Below, piece by piece: positions 1 to 5,301 of a stretch of 9,353 bases of DNA. The position numbers and the translations under genes were made by a program. The first letter of the stretch is position 1; each line of letters starts with the position of its first letter. Origin of the DNA: Chloracidobacterium sp. UBA7659 (GTDB lineage: Bacteria; Acidobacteriota; Blastocatellia; Pyrinomonadales; Pyrinomonadaceae); assembly GCA_002483395.1 (NCBI GenBank), contig DLHV01000264.1, positions 172 to 9,524 of the forward strand. The letters are read 5' to 3'. The notes beneath the pieces are model-generated. The model worked only from the letters and a program-made list of their open reading frames with translations. It ran no database searches and was not told the origin of the DNA.

Positions 1-136
1 CACCGGCGCCGTTGTGTCGGTGGCAGATCGCACGGGCAAGTTCCGACAAGTCGGTACCGCCCGGAATACTTTCTCGTTCGATTACGATGTAGTCGTTTCC
101 AAATCCGTGAAATTTGCAGAAGTTGACTGAGGTCAT
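1..136 (-). CDS. dapF: Diaminopimelate epimerase, N-terminal 45 codons (cut by window edge)
   Basis: DapF is a cytosolic, cofactor-independent racemase that converts LL- to meso-diaminopimelate for lysine and peptidoglycan synthesis. The minus-strand frame starting at ATG 136-134 reads MTSVNFCKFHGFGNDYIVIE, then a spacer, then LSELARAICHRHNGAG. This matches the DapF N-terminus: the K-x-HG-x-GNDF/Y-V-V/I substrate-binding segment, then LAR-x-(I/L)-C-x-RH-x-G-x-GADG, broken off just before ADG. The Asn of GND (residue 14 here) is the family's substrate-binding Asn. The two catalytic cysteines lie further on, outside the window. The start overlaps the stop of the upstream peptidase gene (TGATG), and a GAAGG Shine-Dalgarno sits 5 nt before the ATG inside that gene. 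This indicates cotranscription and probably translational coupling. Identification rests on recognised motifs; only the fragment length limits certainty. Confidence 0.9.
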   Translation of the reverse strand, partial: MTSVNFCKFHGFGNDYIVIERESIPGGTDLSELARAICHRHNGAG

Positions 137-146
137 CAAGGCCTTC
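134..146 (-). promoter_or_regulatory. TGATG stop-start overlap with internal Shine-Dalgarno (M28 gene to dapF)
   Basis: Read on the minus strand, the peptidase stop TGA (138-136) shares its last base with the dapF ATG (136-134). A GAAGG Shine-Dalgarno (146-142) lies 5 nt upstream, within the last codons of the peptidase. This is a classic arrangement for translational coupling through re-initiation, and it fixes the dapF start. The overlap is seen directly; coupling is inferred. Confidence 0.75.
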
Positions 147-2088
147 TCGCTGCCGCAGCCGGAACAATTTTCAGCAACAGTTTCTCCGTGCCGCGTGTGA
201 TCTCGACTTCGTATTCTTCGCCGGCTTTCATGGTGCCTAAAACATATGTGTAGTCCATCGCGTTGCGGACCTCTTTGCCGTTTAGTTTGGTTATCTTGTC
301 GCCTGCCTTCAGTCCGGCCTTTGATGCCGGCGAATTGTCGCGGACGCCGTCGAGGACGAGGCCGTCAGTGGAATCGGCATAGCTCGGTATCGTTCCGAGG
401 CTTACGGTGAATGCCATGCGACCGCCGGGAGTGCCGCTGGCTTTGGCGGTGGTGTAGGTCGGCTTTTGCGGGTTTCGGTCGATGCCAATTACGATAGAAC
501 CAACAAAACTGGCGATTTTCAAAAGGCCCTTATAATTGATTTTGTCGGCCGTGTCGGAAGGTTTGTGGTAATCGAGGTGCGTTCCGGTAAACAGGAAAAG
601 GACAGGAACTTTTTTGCCGTAGAAGGATGAATGATCGGACGGGCCGTAACCGTCTTCGTTTAGCTGAAGTGAAAACAGAGGATCAACGAACTCGAGCTTT
701 GAAACGGCAGGAGCTAACCCGACCGCGTCCTTTGGTATCCGGGCATTTCGACCGCTGACCGGAGCTACGTAATTCGGAATCACTTGATACTTGTTGTGGA
801 GTTCAATAAGTTCCTTCCACTCAGTTGACGTACCGATCCCACCAACCGTCAGCTTGCCTTCATTCAACCGCCCGATCATATCCATATTGATCATCGCAAC
901 CGTCTTATCAAGCGGCCAGATGGGATTTTCAACGTAGAATTTTGAGCCGAGCAGTCCTTCCTCTTCACCACCGAACGACATGAAAATGATCGTCCGTTTG
1001 TTGTTCTTTTCTTTTGCAAGTTGGCGGGCGAGTTCGAGGACGGCTGCTGTGCCGGATGCGTTGTCGTCGGCGCCATGATGGATCTCAGACGAATTTGCGG
1101 CGAGGCTTCCCTGCCCGCCTTTGCCGAGATGGTCGTAATGGGCGCCGATGATGATGGCCTCGTTTTTCAGAACGGGATCGGTGCCTTCGAGAATGCCTAT
1201 GACGTTGTAGGCTTCGGCCTGTTTCTTTGTAAGCACTATCTTGAGCTGTGCAACCGCTTTTGCCAAAGCCGCCGGCTGATCCAAAGGCCCGGTTGCTTTA
1301 TTCGCCCTTTCGAATAACGCCGTTTCGAAGGCGCTCAACGCCTTTTCATTCTCGACGCCGAGAAGCTCGGCTCCGTGCTGCCGCATGATTCCGACAATCG
1401 GCAAAGCCGTCTCGCCGAGAGTGCGGTCATAACTTAGCCGCGAAAGCCGGTCGTTTTTAAAATCACCGTCCTCGGCAATGAGAATGATCGCCCGGGCTCC
1501 TTGGTCCTTCGCGATGCTCGCTTTTAAGTGGATGTTGAACCGGCCGAATTCCGAATGCGGATTGGCTGCGTCGGGTGTGCTGTCGAAGATCAGAACGATT
1601 TTGTCTTTGACGTCAAGCCCGGCGTAGTCGTCATATTTCAACTCGCTCGACGACACGCCGTACCCGGCGAAAACTATCGGCGACGGCGCTATGTCGGCAT
1701 TTGGCGAAAACCCGAGCGGCATCCAGTTTATGCCGATCTCCATCTTGTTCTCGTGTGTCGAGTCCGACGGCACTATCCGCAGAAAATTGTCTTTCCCAAG
1801 CTCGACGCCGGCGACGTACGGAAACGGCTGCAGAAAATTCGCCTTACCCTTTGCTGTTCTGAATCCCGGCTTCAGTTTATACTGCGCAAACGCGTTCGCT
1901 ACGTAACCGGCGGCAAACGTCGCGCCCTGCTCGCCAGTACGTCGGCCCTCAAGCTTGTCGGAAGCAAGATACTCGATGTGCTTGCGGAGGTTTTGCTCGG
2001 TGACATTGGCAGTCTGTGGTTTTTGAGCCGCAGCGGAGAATGAGAGAGCGAGAAATAGAGTAACGAGGAACTGAAATTGACGTTTCAT
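136..2088 (-). CDS. Secreted M28-family zinc aminopeptidase with PA-like insert and C-terminal PDZ domain
   Basis: This 650-residue exported metallopeptidase probably trims N-terminal residues from peptides in the periplasm or outside the cell. Residues 1-21 form a signal peptide (KRQ, hydrophobic core, SAAAQ cleavage zone). A PA-like insert spans roughly 130-260. The M28 di-zinc core carries all expected residues: H317 (GAHYDH), bridging D341 (HHGADDNASG), catalytic E375 with ligand E376 (GGEEEGLLGS), D403 (NMDMIGR) and H486 (SDHSSFY). A PDZ domain follows at about 555-645, with a typical NSPASKAGLKAGDKITKLNG core; it may bind substrate C-termini or tether the enzyme. The start is supported by the signal peptide and a GGTAAGG Shine-Dalgarno 5 nt before the ATG. 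It lies 131 bp downstream of the propeller gene and overlaps dapF by one base. The family is certain; the exact substrate is unknown. Confidence 0.93.
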   Translation of the reverse strand: MKRQFQFLVTLFLALSFSAAAQKPQTANVTEQNLRKHIEYLASDKLEGRRTGEQGATFAAGYVANAFAQYKLKPGFRTAKGKANFLQPFPYVAGVELGKDNFLRIVPSDSTHENKMEIGINWMPLGFSPNADIAPSPIVFAGYGVSSSELKYDDYAGLDVKDKIVLIFDSTPDAANPHSEFGRFNIHLKASIAKDQGARAIILIAEDGDFKNDRLSRLSYDRTLGETALPIVGIMRQHGAELLGVENEKALSAFETALFERANKATGPLDQPAALAKAVAQLKIVLTKKQAEAYNVIGILEGTDPVLKNEAIIIGAHYDHLGKGGQGSLAANSSEIHHGADDNASGTAAVLELARQLAKEKNNKRTIIFMSFGGEEEGLLGSKFYVENPIWPLDKTVAMINMDMIGRLNEGKLTVGGIGTSTEWKELIELHNKYQVIPNYVAPVSGRNARIPKDAVGLAPAVSKLEFVDPLFSLQLNEDGYGPSDHSSFYGKKVPVLFLFTGTHLDYHKPSDTADKINYKGLLKIASFVGSIVIGIDRNPQKPTYTTAKASGTPGGRMAFTVSLGTIPSYADSTDGLVLDGVRDNSPASKAGLKAGDKITKLNGKEVRNAMDYTYVLGTMKAGEEYEVEITRGTEKLLLKIVPAAAARRP

Positions 2089-2099
2089 AATACCTTACC

Positions 2100-2114
2100 G
2101 CCTGTTCCACAGGC
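2100..2114. repeat. Inverted repeat in the peptidase leader (6-bp stem, 3-nt loop)
   Basis: GCCTGT (2100-2105) and ACAGGC (2109-2114) are perfect complements around a TCC loop. The repeat lies immediately upstream of the peptidase Shine-Dalgarno on the minus strand, so an RNA hairpin here could affect initiation. The repeat is seen directly; any role is inferred. Confidence 0.45.
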
Positions 2115-2133
2115 TTGGTTGTGCCGTCTGTCG

Positions 2134-2155
2134 ATTTACGAGTACGTGCGTAAAT
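2134..2155. repeat. Operator-like inverted repeat (7-bp arms, 8-nt spacer)
   Basis: The arms ATTTACG (2134-2140) and CGTAAAT (2149-2155) are perfect complements separated by 8 nt. Arms of this length and spacing suit a dimeric regulator site as well as a hairpin. It is the middle of three inverted repeats between the propeller and peptidase genes. No regulator can be named. Confidence 0.4.
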
Positions 2156-2168
2156 GTGACCGTTAGGA

Positions 2169-2190
2169 AGCGTGCAGATCTTTGCACGCT
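2169..2190 (-). terminator. Possible terminator-like hairpin after the propeller gene (8-bp stem, 6-nt loop)
   Basis: AGCGTGCA (2169-2176) and TGCACGCT (2183-2190) form a perfect 8-bp stem around a 6-nt loop. The stem begins about 30 nt past the propeller stop on the minus strand. The bases after it in the direction of transcription (TTCCTAACGG) are not a convincing T-tract. It could therefore be a weak terminator, an RNA-stabilising 3' hairpin, or a protein-binding site. The stem is certain; the function is not. Confidence 0.3.
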
Positions 2191-2219
2191 CGTTCTCGGT
2201 CTCTGCCATAGGCCATTAA

Positions 2220-3278
2220 TCAATTCACCCAATCGGCGATAAAAACATTCGTATCACCCGGTTTCGCCGCGTTTCTGTTTGATGCAAAAACGAGCTTTTT
2301 GCCGTCGAGGGAAAACATCGGAAATCCGTCGAAAGTTTCGTTGAACGTAACCTGTTCGATACCTGTGCCATCGACATTGATCAACACAAGATCGAAATTG
2401 GGCTGTTTTCGGCGATTACCTTTGTCCGGATCAAAGTAATTCGTACAGAAAATTATCCGCTTGCCGTCAGGTGTGAAAAACGGAGCGAAGCTAGCTGAAG
2501 CAAGTTTTGTCACCTGGCGTTTATTCGTACCGTCGGCATTCATTACCCAGATCTCGAACACGGTCGGAACGACCAGGTGCTGGGCCAACAGGTCTTTATA
2601 TTTTGCAATGTCAGCGGGCGTTTCCTGGGCCGAGCGGCGATAAACGACCTGCTTTGAATCCGGCGAAAAGAACGCTCCGCCGTCATAACCGATCTCGTTT
2701 GTCAGGCGCTTGATGTTCTTGCCGTTCACATCCATCGAATAAAGCTCGAGGTCGCCATCGCGTTCGGATGTGAAAATTATTTTCTTCCCGTCGGGCGAAA
2801 CGGTTGCCTCGGCGTCGTAACCAGGCGTATTTGTCAGGTTCTTGATATTCTTTCCGTCCGGCGAAGCGGTGTATAACTCGTACTCGGCATAGACCGGCCA
2901 AACGTAGCCTTTTGAGCGATCCGGCTCCGGCGGGCACTCTTTTTTTCCTTCGTGCGTCGAAGCATATAAGACCTTTTTGCCGCCCTTGAAAAAATAGGAG
3001 CACGTAGTCCGGCCTTCGCCGTTCGATACCATCTTTACGTTCGAGCCGTCAACGTTCATCGAAAAGATCTGATCGCAGCCGAGATTATCGCGCTTCGATT
3101 GAAAAATGAGCTTCTTTCCATCGAACGAAAAATACGCTTCCGCGTTTTCGCCGCCAAAGGAAAGCTGTTTGATATTAGCGAGGTGTTTCTCACCAGCCAC
3201 GGCCAGCGACGAATTCTGTCCGAAAGTATTGACACAGGTGATTATAATTAGAAAGAATAAAAGCAATTCGAATCTCAT
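2220..3278 (-). CDS. Secreted PD40/TolB-like six-bladed beta-propeller protein
   Basis: This 352-residue protein has a signal peptide (residues 1-20, hydrophobic LLLFFLIIITCVNTF core before GQ) and six PD40/WD40-like repeats. The blades run at about 45-85, 90-150, 155-193, 199-257, 263-311 and 317-350. Most carry the (S/T)PDGKKIIF(T/A)S core followed by a strand such as ELYSMDVNGKNIKRLT. Blade 2 holds an insert with ECPPEPDRSKGYVWP, and blades 3-4 contain GYDAEA and GYDGGAFFSPDS. From memory, these segments recur in a conserved secreted propeller family of Bacteroidota and Acidobacteriota. The fold fits a periplasmic or surface binding scaffold; no catalytic residues are evident. The peptidase gene follows in the same direction, so the two may work together. 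No Shine-Dalgarno precedes the ATG, but a GATAAT lies close upstream. Confidence 0.9.
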   Translation of the reverse strand: MRFELLLFFLIIITCVNTFGQNSSLAVAGEKHLANIKQLSFGGENAEAYFSFDGKKLIFQSKRDNLGCDQIFSMNVDGSNVKMVSNGEGRTTCSYFFKGGKKVLYASTHEGKKECPPEPDRSKGYVWPVYAEYELYTASPDGKNIKNLTNTPGYDAEATVSPDGKKIIFTSERDGDLELYSMDVNGKNIKRLTNEIGYDGGAFFSPDSKQVVYRRSAQETPADIAKYKDLLAQHLVVPTVFEIWVMNADGTNKRQVTKLASASFAPFFTPDGKRIIFCTNYFDPDKGNRRKQPNFDLVLINVDGTGIEQVTFNETFDGFPMFSLDGKKLVFASNRNAAKPGDTNVFIADWVN

Positions 3279-3290
3279 AAGTCTAATGAT

Positions 3291-3296
3291 ATTATC
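3291..3296 (-). promoter_or_regulatory. Possible -10 element for the propeller gene
   Basis: On the minus strand this reads GATAAT (5 of 6 to TATAAT), 12 nt before the ATG. No acceptable -35 is seen. If used, the 5' leader would be only a few nucleotides, which would fit the missing Shine-Dalgarno. Speculative. Confidence 0.2.
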
Positions 3297-3305
3297 GCTA
3301 CAGGT

Positions 3306-3340
3306 GTTTAGCCGAATCTGAAAAGATAAGTTTAGCGAAT
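3306..3340. repeat. Imperfect direct repeat in a divergent intergenic region
   Basis: GTTTAGCCGAAT (3306-3317) and GTTTAGCGAAT (3330-3340) are two copies differing by one base indel and starting 24 bp apart. They lie in the 128-bp gap between the divergent propeller and desaturase-like genes. They could be paired binding sites for a regulator or chance similarity. Confidence 0.3.
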
Positions 3341-3359
3341 TAGTGTCGTAAGTTAAAAT
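3331..3359 (+). promoter_or_regulatory. Weak promoter candidate for the desaturase-like gene
   Basis: TAAAAT (3354-3359) is a fair -10 match. TTTAGC lies 17 bp upstream but matches TTGACA at only three positions. A start near 3366 would give a leader of about 40 nt containing GAGTGGA just before the ATG. Low confidence because the -35 is poor. Confidence 0.2.
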
Positions 3360-3406
3360 AGCGTGGATCTGCCAGCGCTGAAAAACAACTCAAGAGTGGA
3401 AAAAAC

Positions 3407-4291
3407 ATGGCGTTTGAGACAAGCAAAGACGTTTTGGACTGGTACGAAAAACAGGACCGTACCTTGACCAGGGAGTTTATTGACGGGCTGCCGTGGCGAT
3501 CTGTTAAGGATACACCAATCGACGAGAAATTCGTGCCCGTGCTGCTCTACATGCGGGATGTCGAAGTGCTAACGGACATGTACCATCGCGAGATGCGGCG
3601 TACTCCGACGGGCCGAGACCCGGTGATAGCCAAATTTATGGAGCGTTGGGGTATAGAAGAAATTACGCACGGGCAAGTAATAAACTGCTTTCTTAACGAA
3701 GCAGGCTACGAGACGCCGGACGACTGGCAAAAGCAGACACATAAAAACGTAACGGCCGCGTATCGCGCGAACACCTATCTTTTAACATCGCTGACCAACC
3801 TTCTCGGCAGCCGGTTTACGGCAACGCATATGGCGTTCGGCGCTATTCACGAAATGTCCACCGCACAGGCTTACCGACGGATGAAGGAGCTTGCGAATCA
3901 CCCTGTCCTGTCGCAAATTTTGGATGGCATAATTCGCGAAGAGGCCGCACACACACATTTTTACTGGAGCGTGGCAAAACTCGAACTGAAGAAAAGCGAA
4001 ACGGCGCAAAAGATCGCACGAAAAGTGGTGGAGACGTTCTGGCGTCCGGTCGGACAGGGTTCGCTGGCCAAAAAGCGAACCGAATATTCTATCGCAACGC
4101 TTTTCAGCGGCGATGACGGAATCGACCAAATCGATAGAACCGTTACGCAGCGGGCGCGCCAGCTTCCGGGATTCGACGATCTGACGAAGGTTACGAGCCG
4201 AATCGCAGGCATCTGCCGCAATTTCCGGTCGCACAACGCCGTCACGGCAGTGTACTTATTGCTTTCTATAAACTTCTACGCCGTCTTTTAG
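3407..4291 (+). CDS. Acyl-ACP desaturase-like (type 2) ferritin-fold diiron protein
   Basis: This 294-residue soluble protein is mostly helical and shows the four-helix-bundle diiron ligand pattern of type-2 acyl-ACP desaturases: E53 (DVEVLTD), E85-x-x-H88 (EEITHG), E149 (AIHEMS) and E179-x-x-H182 (EEAAHTH). Both ExxH motifs and the spacings fit that family. Such enzymes use O2 and reduced ferredoxin to place a double bond in an acyl chain on a carrier protein. Oxygenase or N-oxygenase relatives share the fold, so desaturation is likely but not proven. The start follows a partial Shine-Dalgarno (GAGTGGA). The C-terminus is odd: the last 18 residues (AVYLLLSINFYAVF and just before) are hydrophobic, and their codons lie antisense to the end of the MBL gene, as if an earlier stop was lost. 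The neighbouring GGR-like oxidoreductase suggests a lipid-related role. Confidence 0.82.
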   Translation: MAFETSKDVLDWYEKQDRTLTREFIDGLPWRSVKDTPIDEKFVPVLLYMRDVEVLTDMYHREMRRTPTGRDPVIAKFMERWGIEEITHGQVINCFLNEAGYETPDDWQKQTHKNVTAAYRANTYLLTSLTNLLGSRFTATHMAFGAIHEMSTAQAYRRMKELANHPVLSQILDGIIREEAAHTHFYWSVAKLELKKSETAQKIARKVVETFWRPVGQGSLAKKRTEYSIATLFSGDDGIDQIDRTVTQRARQLPGFDDLTKVTSRIAGICRNFRSHNAVTAVYLLLSINFYAVF

Positions 4292-5218
4292 CTCGACGGT
4301 CAGTTTGCCGCCGGTTTCGGCGTAATCAAGATGGGCTATCGCTTCCGAGATGGCGAGGAAGCGGTGTACGTCGGTGTCGAAGGAACGCGAGAAAAGGACT
4401 TGAGCGATTTCAAACGCCGTCGAGCCTCTGTTTAAAACAATAGAAATTACCCGTCTCTGCCGTTCGTCGATCGCCCTCACATACCGGTTAAATATCTCGT
4501 CGAAATCCGTGACCGACTCGCCGTGGCCGCCGTAGGCCAGCGTTGGAGAATAGCTTCGGAGCTTTGCCAAACTGACAAGATACTCCGCAAGAGAGGGAAA
4601 CCGTTTGTTCGGATCGATCGGATCGGGCGATACGATCGGATTCGGCGTAATCCGTTTCAAAACGCAATCGCCGCAGATCAACGTTCGATTTGCTTCCCGG
4701 ACAAACGAACACGACCCCGGCGTATGTCCGGGAGTGTGTAGGACCTTTAAGCTTCCGCCCGCGAATTCGAGCTCCATTTCATCTTCGAGCAAGTTAAATC
4801 CGCCATCCTCGAGCGAATCCGTAAGCAAGCTGATCTCACCGTAAAGGGCACGCATCTGCTCAAAAACAGCGTTCGGAACGCCCGACCGCAGCAGGAGACG
4901 TTTATTATTTTCCTGAGCCAGGCGGCCAAAAAGATGGCCCGTTTCCCAATCGTGAACAAGTATCTGGGCGTCTTTTGCTTCGTCGCGAACGCGTTTTGCC
5001 AAGCCGCAATGGTCCTCATGCGCATGCGTCAGCACAATCCTGCGTATGTCTGAAAATTGAACGCCGTTTCTCGCCAATTTTTCGCGAAGAGCTTTGGCCG
5101 CCGTATCCGTTTTAGGCCCGACATCGATCAGCGTTATCGGGTCTTCCTTGATCAGATAGATATTCACGTCGCCAACATAAAACGGTGTTGGGATCGAGAT
5201 CGGAATGATGTTCATCAT
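4256..5218 (-). CDS. MBL-fold metallo-hydrolase, LACTB2-like, with C-terminal winged-helix region
   Basis: This 320-residue cytosolic protein has the metallo-beta-lactamase fold with the complete metal site: H65-x-H67-x-D69-H70 (THAHEDHCG), H165 (HTPGHTPGS), D184 (ICGDCV) and H232 (GGHGES). Residues about 245-320 look like the helical/winged-helix tail of LACTB2-type proteins. Known members hydrolyse RNA or thioesters such as carrier-protein-bound intermediates, so the substrate cannot be told from sequence. No signal peptide is present. Two adjacent ATGs (5218 and 5215) are possible starts. Neither has a Shine-Dalgarno, because tandem 7-mers run right up to the start. A TTGACA is positioned so that transcription would begin at or near the start codon. 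The 3' end overlaps the convergent desaturase-like gene by 36 bp, and the gene is divergent from the interrupted oxidoreductase. Confidence 0.9.
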   Translation of the reverse strand: MMNIIPISIPTPFYVGDVNIYLIKEDPITLIDVGPKTDTAAKALREKLARNGVQFSDIRRIVLTHAHEDHCGLAKRVRDEAKDAQILVHDWETGHLFGRLAQENNKRLLLRSGVPNAVFEQMRALYGEISLLTDSLEDGGFNLLEDEMELEFAGGSLKVLHTPGHTPGSCSFVREANRTLICGDCVLKRITPNPIVSPDPIDPNKRFPSLAEYLVSLAKLRSYSPTLAYGGHGESVTDFDEIFNRYVRAIDERQRRVISIVLNRGSTAFEIAQVLFSRSFDTDVHRFLAISEAIAHLDYAETGGKLTVELKDGVEVYRKQ

Positions 5219-5220
5219 TT

Positions 5221-5248
5221 GCGATTTTCGATTTTCGATTTGCGATTG
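5221..5248 (-). repeat. Tandem heptamer array A (four units, consensus AAATCGA on minus strand)
   Basis: On the plus strand the units are GCGATTT, TCGATTT, TCGATTT and GCGATTG, a strict 7-bp period ending 2 bp from the MBL gene start. It is the mirror-oriented relative of the array at 5305-5339. It provides most of the DNA between the candidate -35 of the MBL gene and its start. Such heptamer arrays resemble the short tandemly repeated repetitive (STRR) elements described in cyanobacteria; whether this is the same class is inference. Confidence 0.8.
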
Positions 5249-5252
5249 TCAA
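5224..5252 (-). promoter_or_regulatory. Candidate promoter of the MBL gene, near-leaderless
   Basis: On the minus strand there is a perfect TTGACA (5252-5247), a 17-bp spacer made of 7-mer repeats, and GAAAAT (5229-5224, 4 of 6). The -10 ends 5 nt before the ATG at 5218. Transcription would then start at or beside the ATGATG, giving a leaderless message, consistent with the missing Shine-Dalgarno. The hexamers are seen; usage is inferred. Confidence 0.3.
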
Positions 5253-5284
5253 AACATGAGAATGCACGGAGGCGAATATTCAAC

Positions 5285-5290
5285 TATAAT
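5285..5290 (+). promoter_or_regulatory. Perfect TATAAT -10 upstream of the interrupted oxidoreductase gene
   Basis: TATAAT lies 11 nt before the GTG at 5302, with no good -35 at 16-18 bp upstream. A start about 7 nt downstream would leave a leader of about 5 nt. It shares bases with a minus-strand TATAGT, as expected in a small divergent promoter region, but chance is possible in this AT-rich gap. Confidence 0.3.
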
Positions 5291-5301
5291 TCTGAAAGAT
5301 C

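Noticed and set aside
2..130. Plus-strand open frame of 42 codons ending in TGA, looking like the tail of a convergent gene
   Set aside because: The opposite strand of the same bases encodes the clear DapF N-terminus with a good start, Shine-Dalgarno and TGATG overlap. The plus frame resembles no family.
1528..2043. Plus-strand open frame of 171 codons
   Set aside because: It is antisense to the M28 peptidase N-terminal half and has no recognisable domain or Shine-Dalgarno.
2100..2190. tRNA, suggested by three successive stems
   Set aside because: There is no acceptor stem pairing the ends, no GTTCGA T-loop, and the stem lengths and spacing do not fit a cloverleaf.
1949..2209. Minus-strand small ORF starting in the propeller-peptidase gap and running into the peptidase in another frame
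   Set aside because: More than half is an out-of-frame shadow of the peptidase, no good Shine-Dalgarno precedes it, and its unique part coincides with the inverted repeats. A genuine small protein cannot be fully excluded.
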